From assembly GCA_036852015.1 (NCBI GenBank), contig JAANDG010000594.1:24899-88898 (forward strand): a stretch of 64,000 bases of DNA, in the 5' to 3' direction. Origin of the DNA: Pelodera strongyloides (lineage: Eukaryota; Nematoda; Chromadorea; Rhabditida; Rhabditidae). Below are positions 49,407 through 64,000 of the stretch, piece by piece; the stretch's first letter is position 1, and each line of letters begins with the position of its first letter. The position numbers and the translations under genes are program-made. Under the pieces are notes generated by a model. It was not told the origin of the DNA. It saw only the letters and a program-made list of their open reading frames with translations, and made no database searches.

Positions 49407-49803
49407 TTAAACGGACAGGCCCATCAAAGTAAACCTATATTTACGACGTATTCATAATGTGTATAGAGCATTTTTATTACAATATATACAAACCCAATTT
49501 CACCTACTTTCGCCCTCGAGGACTTTTTCCGATGTGCTCATCATCATATCTATACCGTAAAACTGCAGAGATCGAAGCTGTCTACGCAAATTTATCAAGA
49601 AATTAAAATGCGAGCTAGATTTGCATATACACCTTGGAAGTCTGCAGCTTTATGGTATACATATGATGATGAGCACATCGGAAAAAGTCCTCGAGGGCGA
49701 AAGTAGGTGAAATTTGGTTTGTATATATTGTAATAAAAATGCTTTATATACATTATGAACGTTTCGTAAATATAGGTTTACTTTGATGGGCCTGTCCCTT
49801 TAA
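49407..49803. mobile_element. TTAA MITE, ACGGACAGGCCC family
   Basis: Ends ACGGACAGGCCCATCAAAGT and mirror; internal palindrome CGCCCTCGAGGACTTTTTCC at about 49511 and mirror near 49677. It shares TTAA (49800-49803) with the next element. Confidence 0.85.
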
Positions 49804-50162
49804 AGGGATCAGTTCACCTTATATTTTGTCTTTTTTTGTTTCTTTATTTTCTATAAGGGATAGTAAAAATTTGGAATAGAAAAAGTAGTGTTCAATTTCA
49901 ATACTCACGAAGATATTGGGTGATAAAGTGGTGGATTGATCGGGCCGAAATGCAAAAAGGGCAATTGTCCTGCCTTGTTTGTATAGGATAATTGCCCTTT
50001 TTGCATTTCGGCCCGATCAATCCACCACTTTATCACCCAATATCTTCGTGAGTACTGAAATTGAACACTACTTTTTCTATTCCAAATTTTTATTATCCCT
50101 TATAGAAAATAAAGAAACAAAAAAAAAAACAGACACAATTTAAGGTGAGCTGATCCCTTTAA
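49800..50162. mobile_element. TTAA MITE, GGGATCAGTTCACC type
   Basis: Almost a perfect palindrome: AGGGATCAGTTCACCTTATA at the tip and GGCAATTGTCC / GGATAATTGCCC at the centre. Confidence 0.85.
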
Positions 50163-50228
50163 ATGTGTCCTTGGCAGTAAACCACTTTACATGTTAGTTG
50201 GTTGCACTCATATGAATCGACTATTTAT

Positions 50229-50514
50229 AAGTTATTAGTGCTCTTATTTTTCTACGCGCCCCTGCTTTTGTTTATTTAGAGGCAAGTCGTGAAGCAGAAC
50301 TCCTTGTTTGCATTCTTCATGAGATTAAGATAAGAGCTTTAATTTGAGACTTTATATGATGCTGCATGGCGCCAGAGATGCACAAAAAATAAGCGATAAT
50401 AACTTCCTAGCTGTTTTATCAGTTCGCCAAACATCATTGACCGTCACTCTTGCACACTTTTCTCGCAGTTATACCGGGGACACAAACCCCAATGCAAAAA
50501 TCAAAGTATACTAT
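50229..50514 (+). repeat. 285-bp direct repeat, copy 1
   Basis: Starts AGTTATTAGTGCTCTTATTT and matches 51239-51524 almost throughout. In the 3' flank of Hsp70 E. Confidence 0.9.
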
Positions 50515-51238
50515 AAAATTAAAAAAGGGGAGGTCAAAATTGTTTGCCTAACACAACATTTACCTTTCTCTGGCCAGACAAAATAAATGAACTGTCCAGT
50601 GAAAATAAAAAGAAACGAACCTGGTCTTTCGTTCGTGGGCGTAAAAGGCGTTTAATTATTGTATACATGGGAAAGCAGCCCGTCATTGCATGAAGGTTAC
50701 ATTGTGTTGCAAGTTACATACATTTGGTTATACCCATTGCAAGAACGTTATTTTATACACAAATATTCCCTGTAAAATTATCTGGCTCAATTTTTTTGGT
50801 TAAAGCCATCCACCCGTGGTTAAAGCCATCCACCCGCAATAAATCAAGCAAAAAATTGTAGGAAGGAGATTGTGTACACAATATGTTTCTTAGCTCTTTC
50901 ATGTATTGTTAGCTTCACGGATATGGTGCTATGTCACTACGTACTTAGAACAAAGAAACGAGGTGATAATCCTCCGTATCTTTGATTTTGCGTTTTATTG
51001 CTTATGTTTGCACGACGTGGGGTAAAAATGAGCATTTCTTTTCGTGAGGAAAATACGGACACTATGAGGAATTGTCTTCAGGCGAAGCAAAATACCGACA
51101 CCTGAAGAATCCATCTTGTTGGCCGAGTTCATTGCTTCGTAAATTGAGTATGTGTGAGAAAGAAGAGAAAGTGAACTTTTTCAAGTTTTTTAATATAAAT
51201 CACCAATGCGTTCAACTATTCGGTTCGGGCAACAAAAA
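50515..51238. other. Spacer between the two direct repeats
   Basis: No gene seen. A 19-base duplication, GGTTAAAGCCATCCACCCG, is at about 50799-50837. Confidence 0.5.
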
Positions 51239-51524
51239 TAGTTATTAGTGCTCTTATTTTTCTACGCGCCCCTGCTTTTGTTTATTTAGAGGCAAGTTTC
51301 GAAGCAGAACTCCTTGTTTGCATTCTTCATGAGATTAAGATAAGAGCTTTAATTTGAGACTTTATATGATGCTGCATGGCGCCAGAGATGCACAAAAAAT
51401 AAGCGATAATTACTTCCTAGCTGTTTTATCAGTTCGCCAAACATCATTGACCGTCACTCTTGCACACTTTTCTCGTAGTTATACCGGGGACACAAAACCC
51501 AATTCAAAAATCAAAGTGTACTTA
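51239..51524 (+). repeat. 285-bp direct repeat, copy 2
   Basis: Second copy, 1010 bases after the first. Ends are not TG...CA, so not an LTR pair. Confidence 0.9.
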
Positions 51525-51692
51525 CTATAAGGCGAGAGAATAACACACAAAAAAAAAGTTAAATTCCACAGTACAAATACATCTAAAGTTAGTTTCCAGG
51601 TTTTCTGCTCAAACACAAGCACACTTCATGATAAAATAGAAGAATGAGAAAAACTACACATATATATATATATGTGAACCTTATTAGTTCAT

Positions 51693-57638
<5,946 letters not shown>

Positions 57639-57730
57639 GATTGTTTTCTGTAAGCTAAGAACAAGTACATGGAAATAGCACAGATTACAAGGCGAGGTTG
57701 GCTCCTTTAAAAGATCGACACCACTTCATG

Positions 57731-58096
57731 TTAAAGGGAATATGTAGGCACTCAAAATGAGCAAAACAACTGCGAAACTAGAGTTTCCACACCAGACATG
57801 AATTTAAGTAGGCGACTGAATATGTAAATTCGAATATTCTCATTTGCATGCAAATATGTCGCTGTTGCAAGCTATATGCCGATGCATGCACACATATGCT
57901 AAATTTTTGCTCCATCAGACCTGCCGTGTAAGCCAGGGTGGCAGTAAACGCGTTTACTATGGAAAAGGTGAACTTTGAAAATCATTTTCTTTGAAATGGG
58001 AAACTTTTAACAATTTTTGTTGTTGTTTCCTTAATGAGGAACACACATTCTATTAATACAGCTTAACTTCAAAAAGGGCATACATATTCCCTTTAA
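57731..58096. mobile_element. TTAA MITE with GAATATG ends
   Basis: Close copy of 11738-12098, starting TTAAAGGGAATATGTAGGCA, upstream of the Hsp70 E start codon. Confidence 0.85.
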
Positions 58097-58152
58097 GGAT
58101 ATTATAACACCATTTTTATGCGGAATTTTCCTCAGAATGCTCATCCTGGTCA

Positions 58153-58544
58153 TCAGCCGACTACGCCGCTCGAGGCGACTTTCTATTACATTCATATTAT
58201 TTTAAGCATACGTGAAACGTGGATTCAAAAGTAGTTAAAAAAAAGTAGAGTATGGTTCATATGCTAAAATCCTGGCTTTGTTGCTCTTTTTGTTGCTCTA
58301 GATCTGCATGTTCTTTGTGGTTTATTCGTAGTACTTTGAGCGCCGCCAACTCGCACGGCTGATACGGGACACGCATTCCATATATGCAGCCTTTTTCGGG
58401 ATTTTGTGAGAGAGGCGCTCGGGATGTGAGATGGCTCAGTGCATGGGAACAAGAACTACTGAACCAGTCCTACTTCCTGAGCGTAACGCACATCATCCAA
58501 ACGTACAATCAAACAAACAAAGCTCCCAACTTTATATAATACGA
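58153..58544 (-). mobile_element. Helitron flanked by a 42-bp direct repeat
   Basis: On the minus strand it begins TCGTATTATATAAAGTTGGG and ends GAGCGGCGTAGTCGGCTGA before T. Copies of a segment starting ATTTTTATGCGGAATTTTCC abut both ends (58112-58153 and 58544-58585). Confidence 0.75.
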
Positions 58545-58765
58545 TTTTTATGCGGAATTTTCCTCAGAATGCTCATCCTAGTCATTCATCAGGCTAAAAT
58601 ATCATGTTTATTATTTTATCGTTGGAAAAACCGGTTCACGGTGTCCATTCAATATTCGAGTGCAGTCAAAATACGTAAAAAAAATTGAAGGTAGTTATGG
58701 TTATGGCAATGATCTCCAACTAATACATGTTTGCAAACAACGAGAAACTATAGACGGAAAATATA

Positions 58766-59201
58766 TCTTATTGTATTAAGTTGAGAACTTTGTTTGTTTG
58801 TTTGTTTGTGTGTGTGTTTTTTTTTGAATTATTGCTTGATTGATTGATTGATTGATTGTACGTTTGGATGATGTGCGTTACGCTCAGTAAGTAGGATTAG
58901 TTCAGTAGTTCACGTTCCCGTGCACTGAGCCATCTCACTTCCCGAGCGCCCCTATCACAAATGCTGAAAAAAGACTGCATATACGGAATAATTATGGGGT
59001 ATCGGCCGTGAGATCCGGCGGCGCTCAAAGAACTAGATGTAAACTACAAAGAACATTCAAACCTAGAGCAAGAAAAGAAGCGACGAAGCGCTTTTTAGCA
59101 TATGATCCTTGCCCTAATTTCTTTACTTCTTTTTAATCTAACGTATGAACAAAATAAACTAAATTTACTAGAATGTCGCCTCGGGCGGCGTAGCCGGCTG
59201 G
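58766..59201 (+). mobile_element. Helitron
   Basis: Begins TCTTATTGTATTAAGTTGAG after A and ends GGGCGGCGTAGCCGGCTGG before T. Internal TTTG and TTGA microsatellites; no Rep/helicase coding, so non-autonomous. Confidence 0.8.
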
Positions 59202-59892
59202 TAAGTATATAAGCAAAAAAAAACTAAGGGAGGGAGTCAACCAGTGGTTGCAATACACAAGGAGATTTTTAGCTTGATGCAAGAGAATCCGTATCTAAGA
59301 GGAGCATAGACGGCGTTTTATCAGTCTTTCTCCCCCTGAATGGGCGTTATTGAAATTATTGATAAAATGACACTTCGCAAGCGCAAATAAAAGAAGTATT
59401 CGACTACTTTTCACTATTGTCGATTTTTTTTTGTATTTCGAACATTTATGTTTATTTTTTGCGTGTATACAGCCTTTGCAACTAATTAACCGATACTGTT
59501 GTTTCATTGCAAAATGAACGTAGTTTTTTTGCATGTGCAGTAACTTAGCGACATCAGACACGATACCGAAAGAGACTTATTTGGAAGAAAGTCTGTCTTA
59601 CAATTAGTGCTCTTGTCAAATTTGCCTTCTGTCAAATAAATCATTTTAAAATATGTTTCATGGAATCCTCTATTCCATGACGTTTCTTCACACCTAATAA
59701 CATATGAATCCCTAGTAGCTGAGAAATGTTTAGTACATAATTTCCCGGCGTGTTTTGTCCCCGGTATATAGAAGAGTGATAACATCACGACGCGCAGACC
59801 GGGAGAGCATGTGAACCGGCACCAGGCTTGAGTAGGGCATAAATAGCCCGACAGAATTATGGTAATATATGAGTTAGGAATTGATAGGATTG
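59202..59892. other. Spacer without recognised gene
   Basis: Contains CATGGAATCCTCTATTCCAT near 59660, an inverted block also present at 27053. Otherwise no feature seen. Confidence 0.4.
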
Positions 59893-60078
59893 TTCCATAG
59901 CCGAGAGGCAGCGCTCTCGCCTTTGGTGCGAGAGGTCCCTGGTTCGACACCGCCTGGTTACTAAATATTTTGCATGAATATTAATTTCCGAAAAAGGCAA
60001 GGATAATTTCTGATTCTGCGGCCATTTGCGTCATTTGCGTATTTCGTGAGAAAGGGGCCGTCAGTTCGCTTTAAAGCG
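59893..60078 (+). repeat. tRNA-Gln-derived SINE, copy 1
   Basis: Head with box A TAGCCGAGAGG, anticodon stem CTCGC/GCGAG around CTTTGGT (anticodon TTG, Gln) and box B GGTTCGACACC. Body starts TTTGCATGAA and ends CGTGAGAAAGGGGC then TTCGCTTTAA, shared with copy 2. Confidence 0.65.
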
Positions 60079-60397
60079 AAATGTTACCCGGTTTGGGGTT
60101 TTTTGTTCAAAAAATAGTTCAAAAACGTGTGAAAACGAAAATAAACATAAAAAACAAGCAACTAAGTCGAAATTAGAAAACAGCTACTTAAAATTTGTAT
60201 TTTGTATGGAAAAGGTCAAAAGGGGTCTACTACCCCCGTTTTTGGCACGTCCGCAGACCCCTGTATGAATTATTTTGAAAATTTTATTTTCCCTCCAGAA
60301 AAAACCGTGGATTGTACATTGACGTAGCCTTCGTTTGAACAAATTGGTGTTACGTGCCTGCGTGCTTCCATGTACCATCAAATACAATTTCTGCCAT

Positions 60398-60584
60398 GGA
60401 AGGGCGTGGCCAAGTGGTAGAGTTCTCGCCATTGGTGCGAGGGCTCTCTGGTTCGATTCCCACGGTGGTCAACTGTTTTTGCATGAAATCCAATATTCCA
60501 AAAATAAGCATCAGTATATCTGGTTCTGCGCCCAAATACTTCATTTGCGCATTTCGTGAGAAAGGGGCTGGTAGTTCGCTTTAA
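60398..60584 (+). repeat. tRNA-Gln-derived SINE, copy 2
   Basis: Head with box A TGGCCAAGTGG, the same anticodon stem and a perfect box B GGTTCGATTCC. Body parallels copy 1 through CATTTCGTGAGAAAGGGGCT to TTCGCTTTAA. Confidence 0.65.
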
Positions 60585-60674
60585 AAATAACACAGCGTTT
60601 TACCAGAAAAAATACCGCATTGTTCGAGTATTCGGAAAACAAATTAAGGCACTTGTTATAACCTGTCCCAGTTA

Positions 60675-61303
60675 TCTTATTATATAAAAGAACCAGCCGG
60701 CTACGCCGTCCGAGGCGACTTTCTATTACATTTATTTTAGTTTATGTATACGTGAAACGTGGATTCAAAAGTAGTTATAAAAAATTAAGTATGACACATA
60801 TGCAAAAATTCTCGCTTCGTCCCTTCTTTTGTTGCTCTAGATTTGCATGGTCTTTGTAGTTTACACCTAGTACTTTGAGCGCCGCGGAAACGCCCTAACG
60901 ATACACCACACATATTCCATATATGCAGCCTTTTTTGGACGTTTGTGAGAGGGGCTCTCGGGAAGTGAGATGGCTCAGTGCACGGGAACGTGAACTACTG
61001 AACCAATCCTACAACCTGAACGTAACGCACATCATCCAAACGTACAATCAAACAAACGCACAAACAAACAAACAAAGCTCCCAACTTTATATAATAAGAT
61101 AACTGTAGCGTAATTTGCATACCGATGTGCGTTACGGAAAGTTCGGGTATAAAAAGAGTGTCGCAGCTCAATATCGAAGTATGCATATGCAATTGTTTCC
61201 TATTATGTGAATTTCTTATGATACGTTTGAAACTTTGTATATAAGTATGCCCAGGCTAACCATAAACCAATCATATTTCCATGTAAGTCGCCGCGGGCGG
61301 CGG
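60675..61303 (+). mobile_element. Helitron interrupted by another Helitron
   Basis: 5' end TCTTATTATATAAAAGAA at 60675-60692; continues at 61100 with TAACTGTAGCGTAATTTGC. The 3' hairpin GCCGCGGGCGGCGG remains but the final CTRR is lost. Confidence 0.65.
60693..61099 (-). mobile_element. Nested Helitron
   Basis: Minus strand: TCTTATTATATAAAGTTGGG at the start and CGGCGTAGCCGGCTGG at the end. It sits exactly between A60692 and T61100 of its host copy. Confidence 0.8.
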
Positions 61304-61428
61304 TTTAAAGTGACGAAAGGGACGGAACCAACTGTTGTCTGAGTGATGTTTTTTTTTCTTGGAGATATGGATACAATTACAACGAGAACAGACTGATTAT
61401 CTTTGAAGGTTATTTATTTTAGAAAGAG

Positions 61429-61528
61429 ATGACTGGAATGCTAGCAATTGGCATTGACCTTGGAACCACGTTTTCATGTGCGAGTGTCATGCGAAATGGT
61501 CATGTGGAAATAATTCAGAACGATCAAG
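61429..61528 (+). CDS. First exon of Hsp70-like gene F
   Basis: ATG at 61429, 100 nt, phase 1 donor GTATCT at 61529. Reads [20 protein letters not shown] and VEIIQNDQG, the N-terminal phosphate-binding loop. Length and phase equal exon 1 of gene B. The next exon (expected to start with ...TPSCVAFTD) was not found before 64000, so the intron must be over 2.4 kb or the gene is broken. Exon 1 of E (57638, minus) and F diverge from a shared 3.8-kb upstream region full of Helitrons. Confidence 0.8.
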
Positions 61529-61531
61529 GTA

Positions 61532-61620
61532 TCTTATTATATAAAGGAGAAGAGTTTACTTTTTGGACCGTGGGAAAATGGGCGTTAAGGACCCCGCCCT
61601 TTTGCTTAATACAATAAAAG
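61532..61620 (+). mobile_element. Helitron 5' end at the donor of Hsp70 F exon 1
   Basis: TCTTATTATATAAAGGAGAA starts at the fourth base of the intron, after GTA, continuing GAGTTTACTTTTT as in 32332. The 3' end was not located, so only the start is supported. Confidence 0.55.
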
Positions 61621-62023
61621 GCAATTCTCCGACACAATAACAACCAACAACAAATATATAGAATAACTTTACTTCATTCAAAGCATCCAAAACAAAGATA
61701 GCGATAAAAGTGATACATTTGGGAATTATGATAAGTTACTGTGAGTTGCAAGAAAACATGAATGGATAATCTAACTGCGAGTAGAAAATACTTTCAATAC
61801 GAGTAAATCCTCTTCTCTACGAGCAAATATCCATAGGGTCTATGGTAAGTAATAAAAATAAAAGTATTAAAATACGAAAATATGAAAATGTCAAGACATG
61901 AATTATACGGATAGGTTCTATAAATAGTGTTTGAAAAGTTAAAAATAGAATGTGAACTAGACATACCAAAAAATAAGAAGAGGAAAAGCAAGAAATGACC
62001 TTGAATATTAATCAAGGTACCCC

Positions 62024-62093
62024 GTTTCGACCCCTGAGTCACATACGAGGATTTTGCCGTGTCGGGGTCTCATCAGTGTGAGCCACGGCTTCT
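62024..62093 (-). ncRNA. Hammerhead ribozyme-like motif
   Basis: Minus strand order: CTGATGA (62076-62070), GACCCC (62069-62064), a loop, GGGGTC (62034-62029), GAAAC (62028-62024). The two hexamers pair perfectly as stem II directly between the two invariant core strands. CAAGAA about 62092-62087 can pair with TTCTTG near 61995-61990 as an outer stem I. Stem III and the cleavage triplet are not resolved. Penelope-like elements are known to carry such ribozymes, and an RT relic lies just upstream on the same strand. Confidence 0.6.
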
Positions 62094-62427
62094 TGAGATA
62101 TATAAAAAATAAATAAATAACTAAAAAGGCGACGTGAAGATGAAAATCAATAAAAGAAAATAATTAAATTCAACGTAGCTTAGGAATTATTGTGGATGAT
62201 AACAAATTTATGAAATCGATAACAATGGGAAATTGTATTATGTGTGTAGTTTGTATTTTGAATATAATTGTCTAATAACCATCGGCTGAATCAAGGGAGT
62301 AGGCAATTTAATGGAAAATTGATGTAATTAATGAATGTAATCATTAATTTGAAAATTAAAATCAGGATAGCATAGAGGTGTATGCATATGTGAATTAAGT
62401 AAGCTCATGAGAAACAAGTGTATCAAA

Positions 62428-62911
62428 TCAGGAACATAATATTTTGGGGCTAGAATCATATTTATAAGTAATGTTAGGATATTTATTGAAAGTCTTCTTA
62501 AACATTTGTGATACTGAGTCTATAGGATAGAGATTACTGAGAAGCATAGCAATTAACTCTTTGAATTTATTTGTGAAGAAAGTTGTATTGGAAGAGCATC
62601 TGTTTATGCGTATGTTTTCTCCTATAATGTAATTGGTGTTAATGTTTGTACTTATATGGCTGTCAAACATTGGAAATCTAATTACATTAAAAGTATAATC
62701 ATCAGTTTTATTATAAAGATTAATATCACATTTGGTAATATGTAAATCTAAGAATGCAGCTTGTTGTGAATCGTTGTTATCTGATTCGAGAGAGTAGAGT
62801 AGTAGGGTAGATGCTTTTGATCGTGTCTAGATGCTTCTGATCGTGACATTATTATCATGGTAAAATAGAGCAACGTCATCCATATAGCCATAGATAATTG
62901 TTTTGTACCTT
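62428..62911 (-). pseudogene. Penelope-like reverse transcriptase relic
   Basis: Minus strand reads IYGYMDDVALFYHD (palm catalytic YxDD), then after a stop and frame changes SQQAAFLDLHITKCDIN, NKTDDYTFNVIRFPMFDSHI and IGENIRINRCSSN...MFKKTFNKYPN, ending at 62428. The order FLDL...DDF.F...FP..DS.I...G..IR..RCS matches the thumb-side region of Penelope-like RTs as I know it. The 5' part is missing because another element starts at 62909. No GIY-YIG domain seen. Confidence 0.6.
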
Positions 62912-63574
62912 AAGGGCGCGTTCGGGATTGATTTTCCGAAAGGAAACTCGGCCAAAAATCGTCGTTCGGGATGGCGGGATGCTGGAGAAAACCAAAAAAC
63001 AGTATGAATTAGCTTGCGAAAACGTTTCCCGCGCATATCTTTCAAATTTTCCATGCTAAAATACTGTATTTGGGTTTCAAGCATGGTCGGGCCAAAAAGC
63101 CGCCCGACGAGGATGGGCCAGTCCCTTCGGAAGCAGCCCGAACGCGCCCTAAAGGAACGCAGTCGCTCCAAAATCATATTTTGCTTCGAGGGGCATGAAT
63201 TTAGTGAAGAATAGAAAAATACTTACCAAACCGAATGTTTGAATCCAACTCAGGGTGAACAAGTAGAAAGTAGTTCTACTTAACTACCGTGGGATATGAA
63301 ACGTATAGTATATGCCTGCAGACCCTTCAGTATATGTAAAGATATAATATGCAGATATTTGCCGAAATAATTTGCATAATCCCGATCGGGAAGCAGCTGT
63401 ATGAACACGTTTCGTGATCCTGCGGTAGTTAAGTAGAACTACTTTTCTACTTGTTCACTCCCTGAGTTGGAATTCAAATTATTCGGTTTTGGTAAAGTAT
63501 TTGTCTCTATTCTTTACTAAATACAAGTAAACCCGAAGAAAAACGAAGATTTTGTAGTGACTGCGATCCTTTAA
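62909..63574. mobile_element. GGATCGCAGTCAC-family MITE with a nested element
   Basis: Starts TTA, resumes after the nested element as AAAGGAACGCAGTCGCTCC at 63151, and ends GACTGCGATCCTTTAA. Body matches 56520-56958. Confidence 0.75.
62913..63150. mobile_element. AGGGCGCGTTCGGG TIR element
   Basis: Short relative of 47641-48070 with TIR AGGGCGCGTTCGGG and mirror, inserted within the first bases of a MITE. Confidence 0.75.
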
Positions 63575-63951
63575 AGCGAATTAGCGGTCGGTCTCAACAA
63601 AAAATAGAAAAATAGGAGGAGTAAACAACCGTGCGTTGAGTGCATTTAAACGTGCGTTTTTTTTTGCTTATTTTACTAGCAAATTCAAAATATTTTGCCA
63701 ACATTTCGTCATTTGGATTCCGCCGAATGTTTAATTATTTCAAATTCCCAGATGGCGTTTTTTCAGCTATTTTACTAGTTTTCCGCCATGGGCGGATTTT
63801 TCCATACAAAATCAAACAAAATTCTTAGTTTGCACACATTTTTTTGCAATACGCACTTATTTGTTTGTGTTTTTATATTTATTTTCGTTGATAACTGTTC
63901 TTAAACCGTTTTTGGTGAAAAAACCCCAAACCGGGTGATATTTCGCTTTAA
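63571..63951. mobile_element. TTAA MITE, GCGAAT/ATTTCGC ends
   Basis: Left TTAAAGCGAATTAGCGGTCG, right AAACCGGGTGATATTTCGCTTTAA-type end. The right end resembles the block at 60070. It shares TTAA on the right with one more element, starting AGGAAGGCAGTCACTTCAAA, which the window end cuts. Confidence 0.6.
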
Positions 63952-64000
63952 AGGAAGGCAGTCACTTCAAAATCAACTTTTATTCGATTTATTAGATGCA

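Noticed and set aside
50229..51524. LTR pair
   Set aside because: Ends are not TG...CA, there is no PBS, PPT or target duplication, and the interior has no coding sequence.

Overview
This is nuclear DNA of an intron-rich invertebrate animal. Genes are split into short exons with GT-AG borders and T-rich acceptors (often TTTCAG or TTTAG). AT-rich repeats fill the introns. Helitrons, BEL/Pao-, Gypsy-, LINE- and Penelope-type retroelements and many palindromic MITEs are present. A nematode would fit the acceptor style and the Helitron termini, but the sequence alone does not prove this.

The host genes I recognise all belong to one family, Hsp70. There are six loci: A (+, 14-4681, cut by the window start), B (-, 25678-12881, complete, nine exons, divergent), C (-, 28825-27826, C-terminal fragment with a frameshift), D (+, 34209-35273, lacks its N-terminal half), E (-, 57638-51693, complete, eight exons, orthodox) and F (+, exon 1 at 61429-61528, continuing past the window end). 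All share the same intron positions and phases, so they descend from one split ancestor by duplication and are not processed copies. E looks like a working cytosolic Hsp70 without an EEVD tail. B has lost ATPase motif residues, carries a tandem-repeat charged tail and has a poly-T tract where a splice donor should be. A and D end early without the helical lid.

Region by region: 1-5 kb Hsp70 A with MITEs in its introns; 5-12.3 kb Helitron remnants, MITEs and a broken Gypsy-type pol; 12.9-25.7 kb Hsp70 B, whose introns hold an ATT/TTC triplet array, a 129-bp satellite, a TIR element and MITEs; 26-29.4 kb repeats and fragment C; 29.9-33.5 kb a GGTCACG-ended element with a BEL fragment and a Helitron inside it; 34.2-35.3 kb Hsp70 D; 36.1-46.3 kb one LTR retrotransposon (TSD CCACT) with gag but no visible pol, interrupted by other elements; 46.5-51.6 kb GC-rich repeats, TIR elements, a LINE relic, MITEs and a 285-bp direct duplication; 51.7-57.6 kb Hsp70 E; 57.7-61.3 kb Helitrons and tRNA-derived SINEs; 61.4-64 kb exon 1 of Hsp70 F, a Penelope-like RT relic with a hammerhead-ribozyme motif, and more MITEs.

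The window is best read as an Hsp70 cluster being remodelled by transposons. The most notable signals are pseudochaperone B, transposon ends lying 4-13 bases inside several splice donors, the TTAA-sharing MITE chains, insertion histories proven by empty sites for both a Helitron and a TTAA MITE, and the hammerhead motif. All exon borders were read by eye from family alignment and splice signals; none is backed by transcripts.
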